A stretch of DNA of 64,000 nucleotides from Marinomonas lutimaris. Lineage in GTDB: Bacteria; Pseudomonadota; Gammaproteobacteria; Pseudomonadales; Marinomonadaceae. The stretch lies in NCBI RefSeq assembly GCF_019426345.1, contig NZ_JAHLLW010000001.1, forward strand, positions 310,001 to 374,000. The letters run 5' to 3'. Under the pieces are notes generated by a model, which was not told the DNA's origin, did no database searches, and was given only the letters and a program-made list of their open reading frames with translations. Of this stretch, positions 51,872-60,937 are shown in pieces. A program made the translations under genes and the position numbers. How positions within the stretch are numbered: the stretch's first letter is position 1; every line of letters starts with the position of its first letter.

Positions 51872-52369
51872 TCATTTTTTGGATTTTAGCGGGTAGCCAA
51901 TACGTGAGATCCAGTTGTGGTAACACCAGCCGAATAGAATAATGAGCAAGCATCCAGATAGAACTGGAGAGAGTAAAAATCCCCACGAAACTTGCAATGA
52001 TAATACCAGAAGAGGGTTTGCTCCTGCCGGAGGATGCAGCGTATTGGTTAACATCATCAAGGAAACGCCGACTCCAACACTTATTGCCATGGTTAATGGG
52101 GTTACATCCCAGAATTGTAATGCGATTAATCCTATTGTGGTTGTTAATAAATAACCGCCTAGAATATTTTTGGGTTGAGCTAAAGGGCTTTTAGGTAAGG
52201 CAAACAGTATAACCATGGTTGCGCCAAATGGCGCCATGATACCAAGATACTCTGGTGCAAGCTGGGCACCTTGAGCAATCATAAAAATACACAGTGTTGC
52301 TCCGATCCCTGCTAAGCAAATAGTAAAAAATTTAGACTGATGAAATGAAGTGAAAAAATTGGATAGCAT
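51872..52369 (-). CDS. HPP family membrane protein
   Basis: 165 aa, four to five helices with the defining LTNTLHPPAGANPLLVL segment (HPP motif) and GIMAPFGATMVILFALP near the N-terminus. Members of the family include nitrite transporters in chloroplasts and cyanobacteria (recalled); function here is unproven. Divergent from the TetR gene with two AGAC-N-GTCT repeats between them, so it is probably repressed by that regulator. Confidence 0.88.
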   Translation of the reverse strand: MLSNFFTSFHQSKFFTICLAGIGATLCIFMIAQGAQLAPEYLGIMAPFGATMVILFALPKSPLAQPKNILGGYLLTTTIGLIALQFWDVTPLTMAISVGVGVSLMMLTNTLHPPAGANPLLVLSLQVSWGFLLSPVLSGCLLIILFGWCYHNWISRIGYPLKSKK

Positions 52370-52413
52370 AAATGGATTCCTCTTGAGTGCTGGCTATCAT
52401 CGGTAAATAAAGG

Positions 52414-52450
52414 TAGACCGATCTGTCTCTGCAATGGTAGACAAGTCTGT
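52414..52450. promoter_or_regulatory. Candidate TetR operators between HPP and tetR genes
   Basis: TAGACCGATCTGTCTC at 52414-52429 resembles the TAGACC/GGTCTA-type palindromes known for several TetR regulators (imperfect), and TAGACAAGTCTGT at 52438-52450 repeats the AGAC/GTCT arms. Both lie 45-125 bp from the divergent starts. Confidence 0.5.
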
Positions 52451-52491
52451 TCACTCGTGTCAATATTCTTTTTTAATGAGGGAGAAGTAAA

Positions 52492-53046
52492 GTGACTAAG
52501 CCTGACTTATTAATACACGCGGCGTTTAAACTTTTTTATCAACATGGCATTCATGCTGTGGGGATTAATCTCATTTTGTCTGAAACTGGAGTAGCCAAAA
52601 AAACGCTTTATCATCACTTTAGTAGTAAAGATGCTTTGGTTGAGGCTGTGTTAATTTATCGGGATCAAATTTTTATGGATTGGCTAACATCAAGAATGAT
52701 GGCGGCTGGGGAAGGAAAAACCGCTGTTTTGGCCTTGTTTGATGCGCTTGATGATTGGTTTCATGACAATATTGAGGTGTTATCGCCATTTAAAGGCTGC
52801 TTTTTCGTGAAAGCCAATGGGGAGTTTTCTGATCATGTGGTTAATGAAATATGTCAGCGCCATAAGCAAAATATTACGTCTTTTATTCAAGCGAACCTTG
52901 TAGGTTGTTCTGCTAAATTGGCTCCGGCTGATTTAGCACAAAGTATCAGTGTGCTAAAAGAAGGGGCTATTGCACAAGCCTATGTATCGGGCGATTTAGA
53001 TGCCGCTAAGAGAGCAAAAGCGATGGCTGTTGCTCTCTTAGGATAA
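52492..53046 (+). CDS. TetR/AcrR family regulator
   Basis: 184 aa with a GTG start preceded by GGGAGAAG. Helix-turn-helix in residues 22-45 (HAVGINLILSETGVAKKTLY then HHFSSKDALVEAVL). The C-terminal ligand domain contains two cysteines (GCFFVKA and VGCSAK). Likely represses itself and the divergent HPP gene. Ligand unknown. Confidence 0.9.
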   Translation: MTKPDLLIHAAFKLFYQHGIHAVGINLILSETGVAKKTLYHHFSSKDALVEAVLIYRDQIFMDWLTSRMMAAGEGKTAVLALFDALDDWFHDNIEVLSPFKGCFFVKANGEFSDHVVNEICQRHKQNITSFIQANLVGCSAKLAPADLAQSISVLKEGAIAQAYVSGDLDAAKRAKAMAVALLG

Positions 53047-53067
53047 CCTGAAAAACTGTACCTAATA

Positions 53068-53925
53068 TTAGTCTTCGTCGTCTGTGCTATTGATGCGAGC
53101 TAAGCGTTCTTGTTCTTCTTCGAAGGCTTCTTTAATTTCTTGTAGAACGGAGTCGACATCCGCTTCTTCTGTTGGTTCTTCAAATAAACCGGTCAGTTCG
53201 GTATGTGGTGTTAATTTACCAGCTTCAAATAGCGCCCAGATTTCTTTGGCGTATTTGGTCTCAAGAAGTTCTGGCGCGAACATGCCGTAATAATTACGCA
53301 TGTTGTTTACGTCGCGCTCTAACATCCATTCGGCATTATTGTTTGCAGCTGCATCAACGGCTTGAGGAAGGTCTATAATCACAGGGCCGTGAGAATCAAC
53401 CAACACGTTAAATTCAGATAAATCACCGTGGATCAAACCAGCACACAACATGCGGACAATATCTTTGATGATAGTATCGTGATCTCGTTTGGCTTGCTCT
53501 TCAGTTAATACCACATCATTTAGACGTGGTGCTACTTCACCGCTATCATCAGTAACCAGTTCCATTAACAAAACGCCGTCAAAGCAACCGTAGGGTGTAG
53601 GCGCGCGAACGCCAGCGGCTGCTAGTCGATACAGGGCATCGACTTCAGCATTTTGCCAAAGGTTCTCTTGTTCGTCTCTGCCAAACTTAGAGCCTTTTTC
53701 CATCGCTCTAGAGCGACGGCTATTACGGACTTTTCTGCCTTCTCGATATTGTACTGCCTGTTTAAAGCTGCGTTTCCCCGCTTCTTTATACACTTTTGCG
53801 CAACGGATCTCTGATCCGCAGCGTACTACGTAGACAGTCGCTTCTTTTCCGCTCATTAATTGTCGAAGAACTTCGTCTACTAAGCCATCTTCGATGAGTG
53901 GTTGTATTCTTTTAGGGATTTTCAT
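53068..53925 (-). CDS. RIO-type serine/threonine protein kinase
   Basis: 285 aa from ATG 53925 (MKIPKRIQPL); an in-frame start at 53955 would add ten residues. Kinase motifs: KEATVYVVRCGSEIRCAKVY (the P-loop lysine), the catalytic loop LIHGDLSEFNVLVD (HGDLSxxN) and the metal-binding IIDLPQAVD (IDLPQ, RIO form of DFG). The acidic, Glu-rich C-terminal tail is a bacterial RIO feature. These kinases are found in many Gammaproteobacteria; targets are unknown. Confidence 0.9.
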   Translation of the reverse strand: MKIPKRIQPLIEDGLVDEVLRQLMSGKEATVYVVRCGSEIRCAKVYKEAGKRSFKQAVQYREGRKVRNSRRSRAMEKGSKFGRDEQENLWQNAEVDALYRLAAAGVRAPTPYGCFDGVLLMELVTDDSGEVAPRLNDVVLTEEQAKRDHDTIIKDIVRMLCAGLIHGDLSEFNVLVDSHGPVIIDLPQAVDAAANNNAEWMLERDVNNMRNYYGMFAPELLETKYAKEIWALFEAGKLTPHTELTGLFEEPTEEADVDSVLQEIKEAFEEEQERLARINSTDDED

Positions 53926-54030
53926 GCGGCTCGTTATACAGTGATTAGATGACAAATGAAACTACCAGAAATAGAAAATAGACTTTATCGCTGGTGCAGC
54001 GGAATTATTTCTACCTTGCAATTAACAAGG

Positions 54031-54939
54031 TTATTCGTTGGAATCACGCTTTTTATATTCATTCCTTACTAAATACTCAACCATCTCGTTGATTTTCATG
54101 TTTTTTTCTTCAGCCAGTGCATTTAGCTTTTGCTTGGTGTTTAGCGTCATGCTAATGCTGTAAGGCTTTTTACCACTCGATTTCTCACGAAATTTTTTCT
54201 GGCTCCAAGCTTTTTTCATTTTATCAATGATCAAAGCTTTACGGTCTACGTTATCAGATAAATCAATAGTAGCAATAACCACCGCTTTTTTTTCTATCGC
54301 ATTGGCTGGTATCCAAGCTTGTTCTAAGGGTCTTTGGGTAATGTTTTGCAGATAAGACCAAGCCCAAGTCCATTGTGAAGGATTATTTTCTTCTAGCCAA
54401 TTTACTATTGTTTCATTAAAGCGGATTTCTTGCCATTTTGCTTTGAGTTCTTCGAGTAGATCTTGCTGTTGCTGTGTATCAGCCTCGCCATTATAAAAAG
54501 CATCTAAAATATCTATGTGCCTATCGGCTGCGTTATCCCTGTCAGTACTGAAGGTCTTTTCCGCAAGTAAGAAGAAACTGCTTTCTTTGGACGTTTCTTG
54601 TTCTAGACCAGCCTCAGTCTTTTTAGTCTTACTTTTTAAATAGCACCATACCCAGTTACACAAGCGCTCGTTTTTTTTATCAATCCATCGAAAATAATTG
54701 GAAGCCAACTGTGTTGCTTTAAACGCGGTGCGCATTTGAGAGGCGAAATTTTGTGGGGCGCGTTTTTTGTTTATTAAATTTTCTAACTCTTCATTTAGCT
54801 TTTTCACACGTTCGAATTGTGAGCTTCCGCGTAAATTTTTTAAAGAGGTACTTCGAATAGTTCGTAGCAAATAATCAGTATAAAAAGAGAGTTCCCTTTC
54901 AGATGCCGGTTCAAGAAATTCAGCACTGCTTTTAATCAT
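54031..54939 (-). CDS. Ribbon-helix-helix protein with tryptophan-rich duplicated helices (MatP-like?)
   Basis: 302 aa from ATG 54939 (AAGGA 9 bp upstream; ATG 54948 is too close to it). I do not recognise the full-length family. Residues about 250-298 fit a ribbon-helix-helix: KPYSISMTLNTKQKLNALAE followed by KNMKINEMVEYLV. Two copies of a helix motif occur earlier: RWIDKKNERLCNWVWCYLKS (about 88-107) and NWLEENNPSQWTWAWSYLQN (about 180-199). The N-terminal helix pattern WIDK..N recalls the N-domain of MatP, the Ter macrodomain organiser, which also ends in an RHH domain, but MatP is about half this length. A 13 bp palindrome lies in its promoter. DNA binding is inferred. Confidence 0.6.
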   Translation of the reverse strand: MIKSSAEFLEPASERELSFYTDYLLRTIRSTSLKNLRGSSQFERVKKLNEELENLINKKRAPQNFASQMRTAFKATQLASNYFRWIDKKNERLCNWVWCYLKSKTKKTEAGLEQETSKESSFFLLAEKTFSTDRDNAADRHIDILDAFYNGEADTQQQQDLLEELKAKWQEIRFNETIVNWLEENNPSQWTWAWSYLQNITQRPLEQAWIPANAIEKKAVVIATIDLSDNVDRKALIIDKMKKAWSQKKFREKSSGKKPYSISMTLNTKQKLNALAEEKNMKINEMVEYLVRNEYKKRDSNE

Positions 54940-54948
54940 ACCTATCAT

Positions 54949-55421
54949 TCCTTTTTTAATATTTATTATTCAAAGAGTCTAAAAATTACTGTGTAGATGT
55001 TCCGTAAATCTTACGTGTATTTCCGTAACCTTACAATAATTTTACAGTATATTTATTGATCTAATTAATGTTCTAATTTTATTTTCATGTATTAAAAAGC
55101 GTATTTTCAAACTGGTTTATATCTTTTTTGCTTTTAAGGTTGAGAAAAGTCAGATTGTTACTTTTTGACCATTAATTAAGTTGTTGTTTTATCTAGAGAT
55201 AATTTCTAGCGTTGTTAGGATTGAAGGAGAGGTCTTTTGCTTTTCGAAAGAATGAGAAGAGAGGGTAATAACAGGTTATATAAGTGCTAAAGGCTGCTAT
55301 TACTCATTTTATTGGGTGAGAGCATTGCATAGAGCAATAAAAAACATTGTGGACTGTGCCGGAGCGAGTCTATGGTTTTTGACAAGATTGAGTGTGATCT
55401 GCTGTATTGGAAAACTAGTAG
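54949..55421. other. 473 bp non-coding region upstream of the RHH protein
   Basis: AT-rich, no credible gene on either strand. It contains two copies of TTCCGTAA spaced 21 bp (55000 and 55021) near the RHH gene, and a CTCAT-N-TGAG hairpin near 55300. No RNA gene is apparent. Confidence 0.6.
55000..55034. promoter_or_regulatory. Helically phased repeats with a 13 bp 5-3-5 palindrome
   Basis: TTCCGTAA at 55000-55007 and again at 55021-55028, 21 bp (two turns) apart, each followed by CTTAC. The first contains CGTAA-ATC-TTACG (55003-55015), a perfect 5-3-5 palindrome of 13 bp, the same layout as MatP sites (GTGAC-RNY-GTCAC). It lies 60 bp upstream of the RHH gene and is a candidate autoregulatory site. 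Confidence 0.5.
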
Positions 55422-56498
55422 TTAAAAATTGTCTGCACGAATCGTGTTGCGCCCTGAATTCTTGGCTGTATAAAGATGATCATCAGCAATTTTGAAGACG
55501 GCCTCTTTTGAGGTTGCTTCATAGGAGTACCCAATACCAATGCTGATAGTAATGTTTGATATATCGTCGACAACAAGGTTGCTAACGGCTGTTCTTAGTT
55601 TTTCGGCTAGCGCCATGACTTGCTGCGGTGTCCTATTTAAAGTGAGAATGATAAATTCTTCTCCACCCCAGCGGCCGAGTATGTCATTTGGATGAATGGT
55701 CCTACTTAGTTTGCCTGCGATTCTGTTAAGAACTTTGTCTCCGACAAGATGGCCATTTAGGTCATTGACCTGTTTGAAATGATCTATGTCGATGATGAGT
55801 ATTGCGTAATTCTTCTGTTGTTCCGTTGAATCTAGGTTAAGTTCGTTAAATACTTTTTCAATACCACGTCGGTTTAGCACTCGAGTGAGTAAATCGACGT
55901 AGGCGTAATTTTCAAGGGTGTTTGCTCGTGCAGCGATTTGGTCCGATGTCACTCTTAATTTAATAACCGTCCACAATAAGAAAATATAGATAACATGGGC
56001 GATGGCCATATTTAATGTGACAGCAAATGCTGCGTTGACTGTGTGGTTTTGTATGAGTGCAATGTAATGACCTACGATAGTTGCCACAAAAACAATCGCG
56101 GTTGCGGGAGCGGCCTTTTTGACATCAAGAAAAAGATAGACGATGACGTAATTTAGCCCTAGCCACTGTGCTGAGTTAGAAAATAGACCATTATCCGGTA
56201 AATGATGCCAAATGCTGCAGCTTATTAAGTAGCCAGCCACAACGAGGTAGGCAAGATAGTGCAAGCTCTGCTGGTTGAGGCGTGAAAAACTGAGTATGTA
56301 AATCAGAATAAATGCGCCAATGCATAATGGATACGAAAAGGCGTCAAATACTGCAATAATCCCGCTGTAAGCATCGATTCCCCAGATCGAGCTAAACCCT
56401 AGGATGGCAACAATCAGCAACTGACGGAATAAGGCCGGAGAAATCTGAGCTGCGCTTAAAGGTTTCTCGGTGCTTATGTTAGGTTGAGGTTTCATCAT
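55422..56498 (-). CDS. Membrane diguanylate cyclase (GGDEF)
   Basis: 358 aa. Six or so hydrophobic helices (MASE-like sensor part) in residues 20-190, a short coiled linker, and a GGDEF domain (about 205-355) with RWGGEEFIIL, the active GG[D/E]EF loop, and DIDHFKQVND upstream, the metal-binding signature. It should make c-di-GMP at the membrane. The RxxD inhibitory site is not evident at the usual place. Single gene. Confidence 0.9.
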   Translation of the reverse strand: MMKPQPNISTEKPLSAAQISPALFRQLLIVAILGFSSIWGIDAYSGIIAVFDAFSYPLCIGAFILIYILSFSRLNQQSLHYLAYLVVAGYLISCSIWHHLPDNGLFSNSAQWLGLNYVIVYLFLDVKKAAPATAIVFVATIVGHYIALIQNHTVNAAFAVTLNMAIAHVIYIFLLWTVIKLRVTSDQIAARANTLENYAYVDLLTRVLNRRGIEKVFNELNLDSTEQQKNYAILIIDIDHFKQVNDLNGHLVGDKVLNRIAGKLSRTIHPNDILGRWGGEEFIILTLNRTPQQVMALAEKLRTAVSNLVVDDISNITISIGIGYSYEATSKEAVFKIADDHLYTAKNSGRNTIRADNF

Positions 56499-56588
56499 GG
56501 GGTTTCTAAAGATAGATGGGTTTTAGGAGATGCCATTCACGCTTAGAATAGGCATACAAAAATTATACCAGAGAACATAAATATATTT

Positions 56589-57842
56589 TTAACGGCGTCT
56601 TCTCTTCGGTTTTTTGTCTTTTGAAGACGGGTTCAGACCAAGCGCTTTTGCGCGTAATTCTTTTTTAGATGGCTCACGTTTTTTTGGGGTATTAATAACC
56701 TTGTTAAGGTCGGGTTCAAAACCGGGTAGCCACTGAGGAATGAATTGCTCACCCACTAGTTTTTCTATATCGGTTAATAAATAACGTTCTTTTTCTGACA
56801 CTAAGGTGACAGCAAGGCCGGCTGTTCCTGCGCGACCAGTTCGGCCAATGCGATGGATGTAATCTTCTGCGTTGTAAGGTAATTCGTGATTCACAACATA
56901 TTGCAATTGGTCTATGTCGATCCCTCTTGCGGCAACATCGGTCGCGACCAGTGCGCGTACTTTACCTGCTTTAAAGTCTGCCAACACGCGATCACGCGCG
57001 CCTTGTGATTTATCACCATGAATAGATTGAGTGGCGATACCATCTTTTTGCATTTCTTTTGCTAAATCATCAGCTCCTTGTTTGGTGCGAGTAAAGATAA
57101 GCACTTGTTGCCAATTTTTAGACCCAATTAAAAATGATAACAGCGCACTTTTTCGGTCTTGGTCAACCGCGTAAATCGTTTGTGCGACCTGAGTCGCTGT
57201 GGTGTTGCGGCTGTCTACTTCGATTAATTGCGGGTCTTTTAATAAGGTTTTGCTTAGGGCGAAAATGTCATCATTAAAGGTCGCTGAGAAGAATAAGGTC
57301 TGTCGTGACTCAGGCAACTTCTTCAATATTCTTTGAATATCAATAATAAAGCCCATATCTAGCATGCGGTCTGCTTCATCTAATACCAGCGTTTTTAGGT
57401 TGTTTAAATCAATCAGGTTTTTCATGATTAATTCAAGCAAGCGACCGGGTGTGGCAACCAATACATCGCAACCTTGTTTCAACGCATCGAGCTGAACATT
57501 GATGCTTGCACCGCCATAAGCGACAACCGATTGAATTGGCAATGTTGCACTGTATTTAACAAAACTAGCATGAACTTGTTGGGCCAATTCGCGAGTAGGT
57601 GTTAGCACCAATACTTGAATGCCTTCGACATTATTTAAGTTTTTAGTGTGTAGAATCTGGTGTAAAAGTGGCAACGCAAAAGCGGCTGTTTTTCCTGTTC
57701 CTGTTTGTGCTCCGGCCATAAGGTCTTTTTTCGCTAAGACAGCTGGGATAGCGGCAAGTTGAATGGGCGTTGGTGTTATATATCCCAGCTCTGTTACTTG
57801 CTGAATAATGTCTTGATGAAGCCCTAAAGACGCAAAGGTCAT
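56589..57842 (-). CDS. DEAD-box RNA helicase (RhlE-like)
   Basis: 417 aa ATP-dependent RNA helicase. Motifs in order: PTPIQ (Q motif), GAQTGTGKTAAF (I), PTRELAQQV (Ia), TPGR (Ib), LDEADRMLDMG (II), SATFND (III), ATDVAARGID (V), HRIGRTGRAG (VI). A short basic C-tail KDKKPKRRRR binds RNA. RhlE-type enzymes help ribosome assembly and mRNA decay, often in the cold. Its terminator region also ends nhaC. Confidence 0.92.
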   Translation of the reverse strand: MTFASLGLHQDIIQQVTELGYITPTPIQLAAIPAVLAKKDLMAGAQTGTGKTAAFALPLLHQILHTKNLNNVEGIQVLVLTPTRELAQQVHASFVKYSATLPIQSVVAYGGASINVQLDALKQGCDVLVATPGRLLELIMKNLIDLNNLKTLVLDEADRMLDMGFIIDIQRILKKLPESRQTLFFSATFNDDIFALSKTLLKDPQLIEVDSRNTTATQVAQTIYAVDQDRKSALLSFLIGSKNWQQVLIFTRTKQGADDLAKEMQKDGIATQSIHGDKSQGARDRVLADFKAGKVRALVATDVAARGIDIDQLQYVVNHELPYNAEDYIHRIGRTGRAGTAGLAVTLVSEKERYLLTDIEKLVGEQFIPQWLPGFEPDLNKVINTPKKREPSKKELRAKALGLNPSSKDKKPKRRRR

Positions 57843-57939
57843 GGATGTCTCGCTAATGATGAAGGATGCAATGATAGAGGGCGCTAGTATAGCATTCTAG
57901 AGCTGTTTTGGGATTATCGAAAGATCATCTTTAGAAGAC

Positions 57940-57974
57940 AAAAAAGCAGAGTTGCATCAGCACTCTGCTTTTTT
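57940..57974. terminator. Intrinsic terminator between nhaC and the helicase promoter
   Basis: AAAAAAGCAGAGT and ACTCTGCTTTTTT form a perfect 13 bp stem with a 9-base loop and A/T ends, 22 bp past the nhaC stop on the minus strand. Confidence 0.88.
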
Positions 57975-57995
57975 ATTGACTTGAATATTAGGTGG

Positions 57996-59480
57996 TTACT
58001 TAGCTGTGCTGTAATCCATGACTAACTCGTCGTTTTTCTTCCATCTTGCTTGCTCTTCAGCTGTTGCTTTTGGAGAGAAGAATCCTAGCTGTGCGTAGAT
58101 TAGACCTAATACAGGAGATACCCAACATGCGAAGGCCAGTGGGATATAAAGTAGGTTTTCGAAATTGCCATCGCCAATGCTTAGGCCTAATGCGCCGATA
58201 ACGAAAGCGCCGCCAGCATTCCAAGGCACAAGAGGAGAAACCAAGGTGCCGCCTTCTTCGATTGCACGAGAAAGGTTAAGCGTTGAATACTTCATTCCAC
58301 GATATACTGGCGCATACATACGACCAGGTAGAGCGATCGATAGGTAAGGGTCGCCTGCGACAAGGTTGGTTGCTACTGACGTCAATGTTGCAGATGTCTG
58401 AACGCCTTTGAAGGTTGTTACTTTAGTCATGATGGCACTGATAATGGCTTCTAGACAGCCTGTTCTTTCAAGTGCGCCACCAAAACCAAGTGCGATCAAA
58501 ATCAAGGAGATAGTCCACATCATAGATTGGATGCCGCCACGATTTAGGAGGCTGTTAATCGCATCAGAGCTTGTGGTGATGGAGTAACCGCTGTTCGCAT
58601 AAGTTAAAATGTCATGGATGCCTGCGCCTTGTGTAAACACTGCAACGATGGCACCAGCAATAACCCCTGCAAATAGAGATGGAATGGGTGGCATGCGTTT
58701 AACAGCCAATACGATAACGACTAAAGCTGGAGCTAGCAACCAAGCAGAGATTTCAAAGTTTCTTTGTAGAGAGGATGTGATCGCCGTGATACGTTCAAAA
58801 GAACCGTTGTCATTGTCGATCAAAGTAAAACCTGCGATTAAATAGATAACCAAGGCAATCAACATCGCTGGAATAGTAGTTGGCATCATGTTTTTGATGT
58901 GAGAGAACACATCTGTGCCAGTTACCGCAGGTGCTAAGTTAGTAGTATCTGAAAGAGGCGATACTTTATCACCGAAGAACGCACCTGATACAACGGCGCC
59001 CGCAGTCCAGTACATTGGAATTTCGAAACCAGCACCAATACCCATTAGAGCTAGACCGACGGTACCGACTGTTCCCCAAGATGTTCCCAAAGACAGAGAG
59101 ACAACAGAACAAAGAATCATCGCCGCGGCTAAGAATATTTGTGGCGACAGTAACGTCAGGCCGTAATAAATCAAAGTAGGAACGGTACCACTGGCAATCC
59201 ATACCCCGACCAGCATCCCGACCAGAATCAATACCGATACGGAAGGCATGGATACATGGATTACATGAAAAATGCCTTCTTCAATTTGTTTCCATTTTAA
59301 GCCCTGCTTAATACCAACTAATGCCGTAAGGGCTAAGCCAATCGCAAGAGGTATGTGTGGAGTGAAATCACCAAAATAGAAGATTTGTACGCCAAGTAAA
59401 GCAAGAGTGAGTATGACGGGGACAAGAGCAAGCGTAAGGCTTGGCTTCTGCTCATCTGATAGTTGTGTGCTGACAGCCAT
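57996..59480 (-). CDS. nhaC: Na+/H+ antiporter, NhaC family
   Basis: 494 aa, about eleven membrane helices. NhaC features include SLGTSWGTVGTVGLALMGIG, AVVSGAFFGDKVSPLSDTTN and LVAGDPYLSIALPGRMYAPV. It exports Na+ in exchange for H+, relevant for a marine bacterium at alkaline pH. Some NhaC relatives carry malate/lactate instead. Single gene with its own terminator and a 725 bp non-coding region upstream. Confidence 0.9.
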   Translation of the reverse strand: MAVSTQLSDEQKPSLTLALVPVILTLALLGVQIFYFGDFTPHIPLAIGLALTALVGIKQGLKWKQIEEGIFHVIHVSMPSVSVLILVGMLVGVWIASGTVPTLIYYGLTLLSPQIFLAAAMILCSVVSLSLGTSWGTVGTVGLALMGIGAGFEIPMYWTAGAVVSGAFFGDKVSPLSDTTNLAPAVTGTDVFSHIKNMMPTTIPAMLIALVIYLIAGFTLIDNDNGSFERITAITSSLQRNFEISAWLLAPALVVIVLAVKRMPPIPSLFAGVIAGAIVAVFTQGAGIHDILTYANSGYSITTSSDAINSLLNRGGIQSMMWTISLILIALGFGGALERTGCLEAIISAIMTKVTTFKGVQTSATLTSVATNLVAGDPYLSIALPGRMYAPVYRGMKYSTLNLSRAIEEGGTLVSPLVPWNAGGAFVIGALGLSIGDGNFENLLYIPLAFACWVSPVLGLIYAQLGFFSPKATAEEQARWKKNDELVMDYSTAK

Positions 59481-60211
59481 AGGTTGTTCCTTTGTTTTCT
59501 TTTTTATGGGAGATAAGCGAAATTGGCATAGTGAAATGCCCTATTTCATTTTTCTTAATTAATGTTGTAACAGGAAGAAAGTATTAATTCACAAACAAGT
59601 CGTAATACTTTGTATAAACAATGTGAAATAGAAAGTTGCATCAACGCGTCTGTTAATGCGCTATTTGATGGGGAAATATTAAGAGAGAGTACAGTTTTTT
59701 AATCAATTGATGACAAAAAATAGAATAGGCGAATCCGATTCGGTAAGAGCATTGAGTAAGATTTTGATATTTTTCGCTCCATTGTTGTGCGTATTCAGTC
59801 GATTGATTAAAGCTAAATATGATTAAGAAAATCTCAATGGGGGCTTATTGACCGAGGGGTAAAAGAAAATGCACCAATGTCGAGCGTATCTGAATGTTGA
59901 GCTGCGTTTTGTCGCCTTCGCAAGGAAAAGTATGTCAGCGTTTCTTTGCTTTGCGGTCGCTTTCCTTATGATATGATTTTATTTAACAATAGGGGTGAAC
60001 AAAACAACAACAGGCATTTACATTTATATAATAGGTTTACATTCTGTTGATGTTTTTTTCCTAATATTACTCTCTTATCTTTTCTTAGCTTAATTGTTAT
60101 AGTTCATTGAGCTGATATGGAATGGCTTCTTCAATATTAAAAATAACGATAATAAAATGATCATTAGACACTTGATTCCACTTTTACCTTTTGTAGTACT
60201 TAGCTATGTTA
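59481..60211. other. 725 bp non-coding region between nhaC and the response regulator
   Basis: AT-rich and without a credible gene. It holds overlapping palindromes CGAATC-C-GATTCG (59730-59742) and CCGATTCGG (59735-59743), a hairpin-forming stretch near 59920-59970 (AAGGAAA ... TTTCCTT), and a CAACAG/CTGTTG pair near 60008-60057. It must include the promoters of nhaC and the two-component operon; none is unambiguous. Confidence 0.5.
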
Positions 60212-60937
60212 ATGTCAGACATTAAAATTCTCGTTGTTGATGACTCTAGCGTAATCAGAGAAACACTCGAAAGCTACTTTGCAGAAGAAGGCTATACCGT
60301 TTCAGGTGCAGACACTGCTGAAGCCGCTGAACAATTATTAAGTGAGCAAGAATTCGATCTGATTCTGCTCGACATTCGTTTGCCTGGTAAAGATGGATTA
60401 ACTCTGACCCGCGAGTTGCGGAGCCGTTCAGAAGTCGGAATTATTTTAGTAACAGGTAAACAGGATGATATAGACCGCATCATAGGGCTAGAGTGTGGAG
60501 CGGATGAATACGTTTGCAAACCTTTCAATGCACGAGAAGTATTGGCTCGTGGAAAAAATCTAATTCGCCGAGTGCGGAATCAGAGAGAGCTTGCTAAAAA
60601 TCCAGTAGAAGAGCCTGTTCTTCGAACGATTGGGACATGGCAATTAGATACTTCGCGCCGTGTTTTGGTTAAGTCTGACCGCAGTGTGAGCCAACTAACT
60701 GAAGGTGAGTTTCAGCTTTTGTTAGCGCTTAAAGCAAATGAGGGCATCGCCCTGACACGCGATCAACTTATGGATCGAATCAAAAACCGCACTTGGAACG
60801 CTACGGATCGTACGATTGATGTCTTAATCGGCAGAATTCGTCGTAAGTTAGGCGAAGACCCAGATTGTCCACAAATGATAATTACCGTTCATGGTGTTGG
60901 CTACCTCCTTAGTAATAATCCTCAAGACGATTTGTAA
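60212..60937 (+). CDS. OmpR/TorR-family response regulator
   Basis: 241 aa from ATG 60212 (two extra residues from 60206). Receiver domain: acidic pocket in ILVVDDSS (D10/D11), phospho-Asp in LILLDIRLPG (about D54), threonine in ILVTGKQ and lysine in CKPFNA. C-terminal winged helix with RKLGEDPDCPQMIITVHGVG. Closest in style to TorR/ArcA. It is the first gene of a unit with a periplasmic binding protein and a hybrid histidine kinase, so the kinase is its likely partner. Confidence 0.9.
   Translation: MSDIKILVVDDSSVIRETLESYFAEEGYTVSGADTAEAAEQLLSEQEFDLILLDIRLPGKDGLTLTRELRSRSEVGIILVTGKQDDIDRIIGLECGADEYVCKPFNAREVLARGKNLIRRVRNQRELAKNPVEEPVLRTIGTWQLDTSRRVLVKSDRSVSQLTEGEFQLLLALKANEGIALTRDQLMDRIKNRTWNATDRTIDVLIGRIRRKLGEDPDCPQMIITVHGVGYLLSNNPQDDL

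Noticed and set aside
59481..60211. tRNA or small RNA gene in the long gap
   Set aside because: No cloverleaf or strong promoter-terminator pair could be read by eye; only hairpins of uncertain meaning.
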